Below are positions 1 through 8,033 of a DNA stretch of 64,000 nt, piece by piece (within the stretch, counting starts at the first letter, position 1; each line of letters starts with the position of its first letter). This DNA comes from Paludibacteraceae bacterium (GTDB lineage: Bacteria; Bacteroidota; Bacteroidia; Bacteroidales; Paludibacteraceae): NCBI GenBank assembly GCA_024693065.1, contig JAILLP010000027.1, forward strand, positions 21,737 to 85,736, read 5' to 3'. The translations under genes and the position numbers were made by a program. Below the pieces are notes generated by a model that was given only the letters and a program-made list of their open reading frames with translations, was not told the DNA's origin and did no database searches.

Positions 1-1
1 C

Positions 2-136
2 ATCATCGCACAAGACCCTCGTCCCGCCTACCACGACGACGAGGAACGCACCTACGGATTTCCCTTCGCCGGCTACGAAGTGAAATTTAAAGTCCAGGGC
101 AAAACCGCCACCGTGACGCACATCGAGAAAAAATAG
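2..136 (+). CDS. trmO: TrmO-like tRNA m6t6A37 methyltransferase, 3' end only
   Basis: The window opens inside a gene whose last 44 residues are visible. They contain the run QDPRPAYHDDEERTYGF, which matches the conserved C-terminal PRPAY...R.YG segment of the TrmO/YaeB family. TrmO is known to N6-methylate the threonylcarbamoyl adenosine at tRNA position 37 using S-adenosylmethionine. After this motif the chain has the usual short beta strand (EVKFKVQGK) and ends IEKK at a TAG codon. The catalytic N-terminal barrel lies outside the window, so activity cannot be judged. The assignment rests on the C-terminal motif alone. Confidence 0.75.
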   Translation: MIAQDPRPAYHDDEERTYGFPFAGYEVKFKVQGKTATVTHIEKK

Positions 137-186
137 CACCCCCATTTTACCGTGCCAGACCCTTCCATCGTTCTTCTGCGACGGAA

Positions 187-255
187 TGTGCCAATTTGTC
201 CATCTTTTAGGCCCCAAAAGTGGACATTTTGTCTACTTAATGACTGATTGTCAGT
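187..255 (+). promoter_or_regulatory. Phased palindromes upstream of the hsp20 sigma-54 promoter (candidate activator sites)
   Basis: Three 7-3-7 sites precede the -24/-12 promoter. GTGGACA-TTT-TGTCTAC at 220-236 has 6 of 7 arm positions complementary, and TGACTGA-TTG-TCAGTTA at 239-257 has a perfect ACTGA/TCAGT core (243-255). A weaker relative, TGTGCCA-ATT-TGTCCAT, lies at about 187-203. The centres are roughly 33 and 21 bases apart, close to whole helical turns, as expected for binding sites of a hexameric enhancer-binding protein. The binding role is inferred. Confidence 0.5.
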
Positions 256-275
256 TAGTTAGTAAAAAAATCGGC

Positions 276-292
276 TTGGCACGCTTATTGAA
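276..292 (+). promoter_or_regulatory. Sigma-54 type -24/-12 promoter of hsp20
   Basis: TTGGCACG at 276-283, four bases, then TTGAA at 288-292. This matches the RpoN consensus TGGCACG-N4-TTGCA, with the -12 C changed to A. The GG (278-279) and the -12 G (290) have the canonical 12-base offset. No TAnnTTTG element is seen nearby. Confidence 0.7.
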
Positions 293-306
293 CTATCGAT
301 GGTGAA

Positions 307-362
307 CCCGCCGATGAAGCGGGGGCAGAAAATGAATTAAATGTTTACTTAAAAAACGGAGG
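307..362 (+). promoter_or_regulatory. hsp20 5' leader: hairpin and strong ribosome binding site
   Basis: The leader has a 5-bp GC hairpin, CCCGC (307-311) with GCGGG (319-323) around a 7-base loop. GGAGG (358-362) follows, five bases before the ATG at 368. A strong Shine-Dalgarno sequence is unusual in this window and suggests high translation of the stress gene. The hairpin is too far upstream to mask this site by itself. Confidence 0.5.
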
Positions 363-367
363 TTACT

Positions 368-841
368 ATGTTACCATTAGTAAGAAATTCAAGAAAGAAC
401 GCCAACTCGGGCAGCTGGCTTCCTTCCATTTTTGAAGACTTCTTCAATGATGAATTTATGGGTGTTCCTGCTGTCAAGCAATTCGCCACTCCAGCAGTGA
501 ACATCAAGGAATCCGAAAAGGATTACGACATCCAGATCGCTGCACCAGGCATGACCAAAGAGGACTTTAAGATCAACATCAACGAGTACAACGAATTGGT
601 CATCTCCTTGGAGAAGAAGGATGAGAAAAAAGACGAGAAGAAAGACGATGACAAGAAGAAGGGAACATGGATACGGAGAGAATTCTCCTACGCCTCTTAC
701 TCTCAGAGCTTTGTCATCCCTGAGAACGTCGATATCGATCAGATCGCCGCAAAGATGGAGAATGGCGTGTTGAACATCTCCTTGCCTAAGAAGGAGATCG
801 CCGAGACGGCGCCTGCCACCAAACAGATAGAGATTCAATAA
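368..841 (+). CDS. hsp20: Small heat shock protein, Hsp20/alpha-crystallin family
   Basis: The 157-residue protein has the layout of bacterial small heat shock proteins. Residues 1-38 form an N-terminal arm (WLPSIFEDFFNDEF), and residues about 40-142 an alpha-crystallin domain with PAVNIKESEKDYDI, the AAPGM turn and the conserved ENGVLNISLPKKE strand. A short tail follows. A Lys/Asp-rich insert at residues 78-98 sits where the domain loop varies in the family. Such proteins form oligomers that hold unfolding proteins until ATP-dependent chaperones refold them. It appears monocistronic, with a sigma-54 type promoter and strong ribosome binding site upstream and a clear terminator downstream. 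Confidence 0.93.
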   Translation: MLPLVRNSRKNANSGSWLPSIFEDFFNDEFMGVPAVKQFATPAVNIKESEKDYDIQIAAPGMTKEDFKININEYNELVISLEKKDEKKDEKKDDDKKKGTWIRREFSYASYSQSFVIPENVDIDQIAAKMENGVLNISLPKKEIAETAPATKQIEIQ

Positions 842-860
842 ACCCCTGTCGGACAGAACG

Positions 861-896
861 AGAGGATTGCTGGGCTACCGGCAATCCTCTTTTTTT
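861..896 (+). terminator. Rho-independent terminator of hsp20
   Basis: A 9-bp stem GAGGATTGC (862-870) / GCAATCCTC (881-889), extended by an A-T pair, is followed by seven T (890-896). Confidence 0.9.
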
Positions 897-1349
897 ATGC
901 CTAGCCGAAGCGTATGTGCGATGGTTACATTTAGCGTATTTGTTTACTATTTAGATATTTACGATTTGCTTTCTCATGGGTACAGGAAACAAAATGGTCT
1001 TCTGGTTTCAGCAAAATGAGACTTTTATGAATAGTATATATAATTTTTACACAAATAATTTGCGTTCGACATAAAATATATATACATTTGTCCACAAAAG
1101 AATACGCTACCCGTTTTATTTAGCAAAACACCTGTTATTATGGACAAACGAACTAGCAAACAAGCAATTACCATTCAAAGAAGTAGATTTGAAGGCAATG
1201 GCTACTCTCCAAGATGTGCGACGATTCTCGACACAGGATATTTAGATGTTTTTTCAATCAACCTGAAATCCGCGAGAATTGGGATTGAAAGAAGCAGGAA
1301 ACATCACAAGAGACTAACACTCAGAATTATAACTCATTAGAAACCAACA
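897..1349. other. AT-rich gap with a diverged repeat and a decayed reading frame
   Basis: About 936-977 resembles the TTTACTATTT/GATTTGC intergenic repeat family seen near 20.15 and 41.17 kb. From 1140 a 66-codon frame is open to 1340, but its composition is not protein-like. The second frame of the same stretch reads like worn coding sequence (LPFKEVDLKAMATLQDV, then NPRELGLKEAGNITRD) interrupted by two stops, so I read it as a possible pseudogene of unknown family. No other gene is supported here. Confidence 0.3.
1059..1090 (+). promoter_or_regulatory. Bacteroidota-type vegetative promoter
   Basis: TTTG at 1059-1062, a 20-base spacer, then TACATTTG at 1083-1090. This fits the Bacteroides TTTG / TAnnTTTG -33/-7 consensus. 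Transcription would start near 1097 and could serve the regulator gene at 1350 through a leader of about 250 bases. Confidence 0.6.
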
Positions 1350-2699
1350 ATGATAGAAACCAACCGTATAGAATTCAAGCTCAAATATACAGAAGAGCTA
1401 GACATAGAAAAGGAAGTAATCTCCTTCTTAAATTACCGAGAAGGAGGAATAATATATATAGGCATTGACGACAACGGACATCCGATAGGTGTAGAAGACA
1501 TTGACAGCGTAGTTCTAAAGATAAAAGACAGAATCCGCACAAATGTCTCACCTTCCCCCATGGGTTTATTTGATGTTTTGATTGAAAAAGTGGATGGAGT
1601 AGATGTGATTAAGATTTTTTTAGCATCTGGCACAGAAAAGCCTTACTACAAAACGAAGTATGGAATGAGTACACGGGGATGCTATATACGAGTCGGTACC
1701 GCATGTGAACCAATGCCTACTGCAATGATAGAAGACCTTTTCGCCCATAGAGTACGTAATTCGCTAAGAAACATCCCTTCTCCTCGGCAGAAACTGACCT
1801 TCCGTCAATTACAAATCTATTATGAATCAAAAGGAATGACACTGAACAATGCCTTCGAGCAAACACTGGACCTTTTGACAAGCACTGGGCAATACAACTA
1901 TGTGGCATTCCTTTTGGCGGACGAAAACAATGTATCGATAAAAGTCGCCAAATACTCGGGGACAGATCGCACCGATTTGATTTCCAACAACGAATACGGG
2001 TATTGCAGTTTGCTTAAAGCGACCGATTTAGTTATAGACAAACTAAACACTGAAAATTATGTGTTCAGTCGGAAAACAGAAAAATACAGGGAAGACAAAC
2101 CACTGTGGGACAAATTAGCTGTTCGTGAGGCAGTCATAAATGCGATAGTTCACAACGACTATACGAATGAAGTGCCACCAAAATTTGAAATCTTCGCCAA
2201 TCGATTAGAAATAACCTCATACGGAACAATTCCAATGGGTTTAACGACAGACGAATTTTTCAGCGGTGTGAGCATACCACGGAACAAAGAGCTTATGCGA
2301 GTGTTCCGAGACGTGGAAATGGTGGAAGCTTTAGGGTCAGGTATGCCCGTCATATTGCGCGAATATGGTCATAAAGCATACGAGTTCATGTCTCACTTTA
2401 TTCGTCTAACAATAACGGCAAACATGGGGAATGTCCACAAAAATGTCCATAAAAATGTCCACAAAAATGACCCTAAAAATGACCCTAAAAATGACCTCAA
2501 AAATGACCCTAAAAATGAAGTGCTAAAAAGACGTGAAGTTATTGTGAATCTGATAAAAACAAATAACAAATCGTCTTATAGTGACATCGCAAGGAAATTA
2601 GGAGTCGCACCTGTAACCGTCAAACGTGAACTTGCAGAGATGCGCCATATTGTGCAACATGTTGGTCCGACGCGTGGTGGCCATTGGGAGTTTTTGTGA
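1350..2699 (+). CDS. AlbA_2 (Schlafen-type) domain ATP-binding transcriptional regulator
   Basis: This 449-residue protein fits the COG2865-type putative regulators. Residues about 5-120 form an AlbA_2 (formerly AAA_4) domain (IEFKLKYTEE, GGIIYIGIDDNGHPIGV). Residues about 255-370 resemble a GHKL-type ATPase domain (VREAVINAIVHNDYT, EALGSGMPVI). The C-terminal 50 residues carry a winged helix-turn-helix (YSDIARKLGVAPVTVKREL). Between ATPase and HTH lies a hydrophilic linker of seven four-residue NVHK/NDPK-like units encoded by a 12-bp tandem repeat. The family is assumed to bind DNA, but its targets are unknown. The ATG at 1350 is preferred because the AlbA_2 domain starts at once. It has no evident operon partner. 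Confidence 0.8.
   Translation: MIETNRIEFKLKYTEELDIEKEVISFLNYREGGIIYIGIDDNGHPIGVEDIDSVVLKIKDRIRTNVSPSPMGLFDVLIEKVDGVDVIKIFLASGTEKPYYKTKYGMSTRGCYIRVGTACEPMPTAMIEDLFAHRVRNSLRNIPSPRQKLTFRQLQIYYESKGMTLNNAFEQTLDLLTSTGQYNYVAFLLADENNVSIKVAKYSGTDRTDLISNNEYGYCSLLKATDLVIDKLNTENYVFSRKTEKYREDKPLWDKLAVREAVINAIVHNDYTNEVPPKFEIFANRLEITSYGTIPMGLTTDEFFSGVSIPRNKELMRVFRDVEMVEALGSGMPVILREYGHKAYEFMSHFIRLTITANMGNVHKNVHKNVHKNDPKNDPKNDLKNDPKNEVLKRREVIVNLIKTNNKSSYSDIARKLGVAPVTVKRELAEMRHIVQHVGPTRGGHWEFL
2430..2513 (+). repeat. 12-bp tandem repeat (7 units) inside the AlbA_2 regulator gene
   Basis: Seven consecutive 12-base units of the form AATGTCCACAAA / AATGACCCTAAA. Each adds four residues (NVHK or NDPK), so copy-number change would alter linker length without breaking the frame. 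Confidence 0.9.
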
Positions 2700-2731
2700 T
2701 ATGCCATTCCCCCCCCCGATAATCCATTCTA

Positions 2732-3742
2732 TCAATAATCATCATCCCCAAAATCCGTTATGAGAAGCGGTGCGCCACCACTGATGGTATAATAGGCGGT
2801 GATCGTCTGCCTTTCTTGCGGGGGTGTCTCGGCTATTTCTTCTTCCTCCCATGCGTCATTTTCCCACCAAAGTGACACGACACCATTTTTAAAATTGATT
2901 TCCATAGTGTGATCTATAGGGTAGTATCTTTTCCCGTCTCCTGCATGATATGAACATAGTTCATAATTACCATTTTGGTATGAAAAATGGTATTTCCACC
3001 ATCCATATTGCCCACAAGCGTAGTACACGGAAAAGGTTTTCCCTGAAATCTCTATGCTTTCACCTAGAGCGTAATAGGTTCCATAAGGGAATATTCCATA
3101 CGTATGGAAACAAGCATCATTTCTTATATCCGTCTCAAAATAACGTCCCTTATTAAGGACCAACATAAACCCATTTTTTGTCCCATTAAGTAAGGAATCT
3201 TTGTTCCAATGAGCAGGTTGTAAACTATCTGGTCCTTGAATACCAATCACATAATCCGTCAGTCCATCCTCATTCACATCACATTCTCCCATGATGCCCT
3301 TGAAATGGAAAGGAGGAGCTACCAGTTTCTTAAAATTGCGTATCTTTTTGCACCTGCGTTTCTCATAAAAACTCTTATTCTTAGTGAAGTCCCAATAGAA
3401 CTCCAATTTGGGGGATAACAGATATTCATAATCCCTATCCGCCAATACATTGTTCATCACATCGTCATCTGCCCAAGAATAGCCGTACCCCGCACTATCT
3501 GAAACTATCTCTTTCGCACCTTTCCTCACAAGAAGGTTTTTATAGCCATCCCATACGAGACAATATTTCCGTACGAATTGATCGGATGTCGTGTCTAGCA
3601 CATTAATCACGCAACTATCCAACCTTACAAGGAAGGAGGTGCTATCGTTAACTTTCATCACGAAGTCACTCCGTTCCTCATCTGCCTTAATGACATGCAG
3701 ACAAAGCAGTTGAATCCAACAGAATATTATTATTTTATTCAT
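2732..3742 (-). CDS. Secreted hypothetical protein with an FG-GAP-like calcium loop
   Basis: The protein has 336 residues. The first 20 (MNKIIIFCWIQLLCLHVIKA) form a signal peptide ending before DEE. Around residue 155 the segment CDVNEDGLTDYVIGI matches the DxNxDGxxD calcium loop of FG-GAP/VCBS propeller blades, but I see only one copy. The rest is rich in Tyr, Trp and charged residues with no family I recognise. It is probably periplasmic or surface exposed. The next gene downstream on this strand is far away, and the left neighbour is convergent. Function is unknown. Confidence 0.7.
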   Translation of the reverse strand: MNKIIIFCWIQLLCLHVIKADEERSDFVMKVNDSTSFLVRLDSCVINVLDTTSDQFVRKYCLVWDGYKNLLVRKGAKEIVSDSAGYGYSWADDDVMNNVLADRDYEYLLSPKLEFYWDFTKNKSFYEKRRCKKIRNFKKLVAPPFHFKGIMGECDVNEDGLTDYVIGIQGPDSLQPAHWNKDSLLNGTKNGFMLVLNKGRYFETDIRNDACFHTYGIFPYGTYYALGESIEISGKTFSVYYACGQYGWWKYHFSYQNGNYELCSYHAGDGKRYYPIDHTMEINFKNGVVSLWWENDAWEEEEIAETPPQERQTITAYYTISGGAPLLITDFGDDDY

Positions 3743-3978
3743 GTGACAATCAGTTATCTTTAAATAAACAATAAGTTAGCCAACCATAAAGATAATTGTT
3801 TTGCAGAACATCAAGGTGCCTTATGACAAAAAATCGAAAAGGAATCCAACCTCCATCTCCGAACTCGTGGAACTCTGCATTTTTTTATGGCAAGTAATAT
3901 TCAGATATAGTATTCAACACTAGCGTCCAATATGAGCAAGAAATTCGGGCATTTCTGTCGCCATATCTGAAATAACGG

Positions 3979-3986
3979 TATCTTTG
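3979..3986 (+). promoter_or_regulatory. Candidate -7 element (TATCTTTG) of the flavin reductase gene
   Basis: TATCTTTG matches TAnnTTTG and lies 23 bases before the start codon. The -33 match is poor. Confidence 0.4.
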
Positions 3987-4009
3987 TCCACGAAACAAAG
4001 AAGTCGAAG

Positions 4010-4603
4010 ATGAAAGAACGGTTCAAACCAGGAACGATGATATATCCGGTGCCTGCCGCACTGATTTCCTGCGGCAAGGACGAGGAGGAATACAACCTCT
4101 TTACGGCTAGTTGGACGGGCACGATATGCACCGACCCGCCCATGTGCTACGTCTCCATCCGCCCCAGCAGGCACTCCTACGATATCATCAAACGCAACGG
4201 GGAGTTCGTCATCAACCTCACCAATGAGGCGTTGGCCTATGCGACCGACTGGTGCGGTGTGCGTTCAGGCAGGGATTTCAACAAGTTCAAGGAGATGAAG
4301 CTCACCCCCGCACCGACGGAGGTGATCCATAGCGTGTTCGTCGAGGAGGCGCCCCTCTCCATCGAATGCAAGGTGGAGCAGATCGTCCCGCTCGGGTCGC
4401 ACGACATGTTCATCGCCCGGGTGGTGAATGTTTTGGCGGACCGCCGGTACATGGACAATGAGACGGGTGCGTTCAAATTGTCGGAGGCGAAACTCATCGC
4501 CTACAATCATGGGCATTATTACAAGTTAGGGGAGATGATCGGCAAGTTCGGTTGGAGCGTGCAGAAACCGTCCAAGGGGAAAGGAACTAAGCGCAAAAAA
4601 TAG
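4010..4603 (+). CDS. Flavin reductase-like domain protein (FMN-binding split barrel)
   Basis: The 197-residue protein matches the flavin_reduct family (COG1853, DIM6/NTAB). Its N-terminal PVPAALISCG and NLFTASWTGTICTDPPMCYVSIRPSRHSY segments correspond to the FMN-binding start of the fold, followed by GEFVINLTNE and a late LGSHDMFIARVVNVLAD strand. Family members bind FMN and reduce flavins or act as the reductase part of oxygenases. The substrate of this one cannot be told from sequence. A Lys-rich tail (KPSKGKGTKRKK) is unusual. It appears monocistronic and is followed by dispersed repeats. Confidence 0.88.
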   Translation: MKERFKPGTMIYPVPAALISCGKDEEEYNLFTASWTGTICTDPPMCYVSIRPSRHSYDIIKRNGEFVINLTNEALAYATDWCGVRSGRDFNKFKEMKLTPAPTEVIHSVFVEEAPLSIECKVEQIVPLGSHDMFIARVVNVLADRRYMDNETGAFKLSEAKLIAYNHGHYYKLGEMIGKFGWSVQKPSKGKGTKRKK

Positions 4604-4638
4604 GGCTGGGGTTACGAGCATCGAGACACGCGACCCCC

Positions 4639-4868
4639 AATTGACTACGTTGAACTGACGTTTCTTAATTCATAATTGACTTCGTCGAACTGACGTTTCA
4701 AAATTATTAATTACCATGTGTCGCCCTTTCAGGGCTATAACCGCACCGTCGCATTATTCACAGGGGTTTACACCCCTGCCTGGGGAATGTCGCCCTTTCA
4801 GGGCTTGGGTTGTGCGCATAGCATAGAAACGCACGCCCCCTTAATTCTTAATTCTTAATTCATAATTC
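4639..4868. repeat. Cluster of dispersed intergenic repeats
   Basis: Two copies of the AATTGACTTCGTCGAACTGA...GTTTC element (4639-4664, 4674-4707) are followed by two copies of TGTCGCCCTTTCAGGGCT (about 4731-4748 and 4789-4806). A run of TTAATTC units closes the cluster (4851-4875), reaching the 3' end of the next gene. Relatives occur at 43.8, 53.7-53.9 and 55.9-56.2 kb. Confidence 0.85.
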
Positions 4869-5369
4869 TCAATTGGACCGTTTCATCTCTACTACTTCTA
4901 AGTCTCGTATGTCTGCGCCATCGATGACGAAACGCATCAGGGTGCGCACCTGATGGAACCCGTAGGTGCCTGCTGCGCCGGGGTTTAGGCAAAGCATCTG
5001 CCTCGTCGGGTCATACTGCGCCTTGAGGATGTGGGAATGTCCGCAAACAAACAGTTTAGGTTTCAACAGATTCAAGCGGTTGGTGATGCCCGGCGCATAC
5101 TTGCCGGGGTATCCGCCGATGTGCGTCATCAAGACGTTCACCTCTTCGCAGCGGAACGACTCCTCCTTCTTCAGGAACTTGCGGAGGTCCTGCCCGTCGA
5201 TGTTTCCGACCACCGCACGCAAGGTCTTGCCCAACGATTCGAGCTTCTCGTAGAGCTCCAGACCGCCGATGTCACCCGCATGCCAGATCTCGTCACATTT
5301 CTCGAAATACTTCGCATAGCGGTCATCCCAGCATGAATGCGTGTCAGACAGTAGGCCAATCGTCACCAT
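4869..5369 (-). CDS. YfcE/MJ0936-type metallophosphoesterase
   Basis: The 166-residue protein has every metal-binding motif of the small calcineurin-like phosphoesterases. These are LSDTHSCWDDR at residues 7-17, HAGDIGG near 31, GNIDG near 55, a lone His in LMTHIGG near 81, and CGHSHILKA near 109. It lacks extra domains and has the usual family length. Relatives are two-metal phosphodiesterases with broad in vitro activity, and the natural substrate is unknown. Its start lies 26 bases inside the preceding gene (5344-5970), so the pair is probably cotranscribed and translationally coupled. Confidence 0.92.
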   Translation of the reverse strand: MVTIGLLSDTHSCWDDRYAKYFEKCDEIWHAGDIGGLELYEKLESLGKTLRAVVGNIDGQDLRKFLKKEESFRCEEVNVLMTHIGGYPGKYAPGITNRLNLLKPKLFVCGHSHILKAQYDPTRQMLCLNPGAAGTYGFHQVRTLMRFVIDGADIRDLEVVEMKRSN

Positions 5370-5970
5370 CGGTAAAATCCAATACTTTATTCTTCAAGAG
5401 GGCTTGTTTCACGTAGTCGCAGAAAGGGACTTGGTAGATTTTGCTGAGCAGGTTGCCCAACTTCACGATCTCGGCGACAGCCCTGAAATCGCTGGCGGAG
5501 ACGAACGATACGAATGTGTTGTCCGGCTTGACGAAGCGCAGGTCATAGACGTGCTCCTCCACATGACGGTTCATGAGGAAGCCGAACTGGTATTCGAAGT
5601 TCTTGTCGTACTTCTGGAACGCGATGAACTTATACCCGTCCAACACGAGGGGCTTCCACTCGCCCCTGCGGAACGATAGGAACTGTGCCCCTCGGAAGTA
5701 GGTTTTCTTTTCAGGATCGAAGCAGGTGATCCGCCTCGTGGAAAGGAGAAAGAAGCCAACGGCGGAGAGCAATACCATCAATGGAAATTCAAACTTGAGA
5801 AACTCGACGATGATGGTCCCCCAAGGCTTGAATATATCGATTGTCAGACTGTAATATAGCTTACAGATAAGCAAAGACAATGCTCCCATCAAGAGTATGA
5901 ATCCTATCGCGACAACCACTGTAGGGAAGTAGCTGCCCGAATTGACTTCTATCACTTTCCTCTCTTCCAT
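5344..5970 (-). CDS. Hypothetical protein with two transmembrane segments
   Basis: This 208-residue protein has two hydrophobic segments at about residues 15-37 and 48-66. A soluble C-terminal part of about 140 residues begins with TRRITCFDPEKKTYFRG. The layout, a membrane hairpin followed by a beta-rich cytoplasmic region, resembles PH-like membrane proteins, but I cannot name a family. Its ATG overlaps the stop of the upstream DUF4954 gene by one base, and its own 3' end overlaps the phosphoesterase start. The three genes therefore look like a tight operon. Confidence 0.75.
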   Translation of the reverse strand: MEERKVIEVNSGSYFPTVVVAIGFILLMGALSLLICKLYYSLTIDIFKPWGTIIVEFLKFEFPLMVLLSAVGFFLLSTRRITCFDPEKKTYFRGAQFLSFRRGEWKPLVLDGYKFIAFQKYDKNFEYQFGFLMNRHVEEHVYDLRFVKPDNTFVSFVSASDFRAVAEIVKLGNLLSKIYQVPFCDYVKQALLKNKVLDFTDGDDWPTV

Positions 5971-7958
5971 TATTTTATGTTTTTAATTCTATCAATCAGC
6001 TCGTTACCAAGGGCTTCCTTGGCGGCAATGTGCTTCTGCACCTCTATCACGAATGGGTTCTCGTCGAATGCGCCACGCACGTTCTCGAAGTCCTTTTGCC
6101 TGCGGAGGTCGCCTCCATCCACGCCGAAACCGGTCTGCACCGTCAGGGTGAACTCCTTCTTGGCATCCTCGTAGAGGGTCTTGTCGAGGGAGATGACCGC
6201 AGTCTTCCAATCCTCCACCAACTTGATGATGTCCTCGACCGTGATCTCGTCGATCGTCTTGTTCAGACGCTTCTGGATCTTGTCGATAGCCCATGTCCAC
6301 TCCAAAGTGTAGTAGTTCTTATGCAGGTTGATGAAGTCGTTGTTCAGATCCGTCACGGAAGCGTATTGCTTGTTCTCCACCTTCTTGATGATGTCCTCGA
6401 CGCAGTGCTTAGGCGCAATCAGACCGGAGATGTCGAGCCACTCGCCCAAACCGTCCTGCACGTCTGGTTTCAGGCGCTCGCGGATCTCTTGTATGTTCTT
6501 GAACTTGGTGATTTCCAGCCGTTTGATGATGGAGTTGCCCAAGAACTTGCAGATGGCGGTGTCGTATAGTTTCACGCCCTTTATCAGGGAAGTGCGTTTG
6601 ATGCGGGTGTTGTGGTAGTAGTAGCGGTCGCACTCCTCGCCGGAGAGCTTTTTCAGCGACTCCAACGCCTCGATACCGTTCATCATCTTCTGGATGGTGT
6701 ATGGGCTCAACAGGTTGAAGTTGATCTGATCCAGCTTGTCCGGGTCGGTACGGCGGTCACGTTTCGGCCACTTCTGCGCGTCACGGATGGTTCCGACGCT
6801 TCGGAGGTTGGCGGCTGGCACCAACAGGGTCTCGTTGGAGTTCTCTATCATGTAGGAGAACGGAAGGTCCGTCGTGTCCGGATGGGTGGTGTGGCGTCCC
6901 ATAATCAATGTGAAAGCTCCGATCTTGGCTGGCCACAGCACGTAGGAGTCGCTCGTGGTCTTCGAACCACGCTCTACGACGCCTTGGTGGATAGGGCCCA
7001 GCTTATACATGTGGTTGCTCTGGTTGCTTCCCGAACCGGCGTTCAGGAAGGAGAACATACCGGCGATCAACAAGCTGGACTTATGGTGCGTGACGGTGAA
7101 TGGTCCTGCGAAGACGGAGGCCGCCTCACCGTGGAATCCTTGGCAGTTGGAGAAGAAGAGGGTGTCCGTGGCGGAGTACTGCTTGCCGATCTGGCAGGCC
7201 TGGCCTACGAAGCAACGGTCGATCATCGCTCCCTCGGTGATCTCGCTGCCGGAGGAGATGATGAAGTTGCGCGCCATCACGTGCGTGCCTAACTTCACAG
7301 GAGCGTATTGGTTACCGTTCACACTACCATTGAGCAGTTCAGCGCAACCGTCCGCCTCCGTGCAGTCGCCGAATTTCACGTTCACGATCTTCCCGCAGTT
7401 GCGGATCATGACGGAGTGGCCGATGTGCCCCATGTCAGAGGAGATGCTTTCGGTATATTTAGCCGCCAATTCCTGAAGGTTGTGTGTCAGCTCCGGGCGG
7501 TGGCGGTAGAGCGCCATCATGTAGGCGGTATGGGCGGAGAGCAGGTCGAAGATAGGCACCTCACGTCCGCCGCCCTCGTTCAAGGCAGCGACCATGGTTC
7601 CGTTACCAAACGAACTCTTCTCCGTCACCGTCATCATGTCCACGTTCTCGATGTACGAATCGTCACCGATCTCGTAGTTGGCGATGTAATTGCCCACACG
7701 TCCGATGTAGACGTTGTCGCCCACGACGCAGTTGTGGAGCGTGGCGTTCGTGATACCCGAATGGCGGGATATGCCACCCTCCAGATTGTATGTTTTATCG
7801 AAGGCTCCCATCCTGATCTGTCCCGTGAAGATGGTGAATCGAACCCTCGTGGCGTCAAAGCCGTTCGTCACTTGAATATTGTCCCAATCATCTGCGTTAC
7901 AGCCTTGTGATCTCAGTGTCTCAATCTCAGGAGCGGTCAGTTTCCTATATTTCCCCAT
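5970..7958 (-). CDS. DUF4954 family protein with left-handed beta-helix region
   Basis: This 662-residue protein matches the large DUF4954 proteins of Bacteroidota, which are named but uncharacterised. Residues about 60-400 contain many hexapeptide-like turns typical of a left-handed beta helix (CVVGDNVYIGRVGNYIANYEIGDDSYIENV). Such helices occur in acyl- and sugar-nucleotide transferases. A helical C-terminal part (about 440-662) follows. No signal peptide is present, so it is probably cytoplasmic. It heads an operon with the membrane protein and the phosphoesterase. A role in sugar-nucleotide or envelope metabolism is possible, but the sequence does not show one. Confidence 0.85.
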   Translation of the reverse strand: MGKYRKLTAPEIETLRSQGCNADDWDNIQVTNGFDATRVRFTIFTGQIRMGAFDKTYNLEGGISRHSGITNATLHNCVVGDNVYIGRVGNYIANYEIGDDSYIENVDMMTVTEKSSFGNGTMVAALNEGGGREVPIFDLLSAHTAYMMALYRHRPELTHNLQELAAKYTESISSDMGHIGHSVMIRNCGKIVNVKFGDCTEADGCAELLNGSVNGNQYAPVKLGTHVMARNFIISSGSEITEGAMIDRCFVGQACQIGKQYSATDTLFFSNCQGFHGEAASVFAGPFTVTHHKSSLLIAGMFSFLNAGSGSNQSNHMYKLGPIHQGVVERGSKTTSDSYVLWPAKIGAFTLIMGRHTTHPDTTDLPFSYMIENSNETLLVPAANLRSVGTIRDAQKWPKRDRRTDPDKLDQINFNLLSPYTIQKMMNGIEALESLKKLSGEECDRYYYHNTRIKRTSLIKGVKLYDTAICKFLGNSIIKRLEITKFKNIQEIRERLKPDVQDGLGEWLDISGLIAPKHCVEDIIKKVENKQYASVTDLNNDFINLHKNYYTLEWTWAIDKIQKRLNKTIDEITVEDIIKLVEDWKTAVISLDKTLYEDAKKEFTLTVQTGFGVDGGDLRRQKDFENVRGAFDENPFVIEVQKHIAAKEALGNELIDRIKNIK

Positions 7959-7993
7959 ACTATTATTCTTTTAGTTCTTAATAATCTAATTCA

Positions 7994-8033
7994 AAAAAAG
8001 AGGAGGAGATAGCTTCTCTACTCTATCTCCTCC
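7994..8033 (-). terminator. Terminator of the recA-hflX operon, overlapping the hflX stop codon
   Basis: A perfect 11-bp stem (8002-8012 with 8023-8033) is followed on the minus strand by seven T (7994-8000). The upstream arm encodes the last hflX codons, and the stop codon (8018-8020) lies in the loop. Confidence 0.85.

Noticed and set aside
389..838. Long minus-strand frame inside hsp20
   Set aside because: It is antisense to a clear alpha-crystallin gene, with no motif of its own.
1140..1340. 66-codon plus-strand frame before the AlbA_2 regulator
   Set aside because: Its residue composition is not protein-like, and the alternative frame looks more like an old gene with stops.
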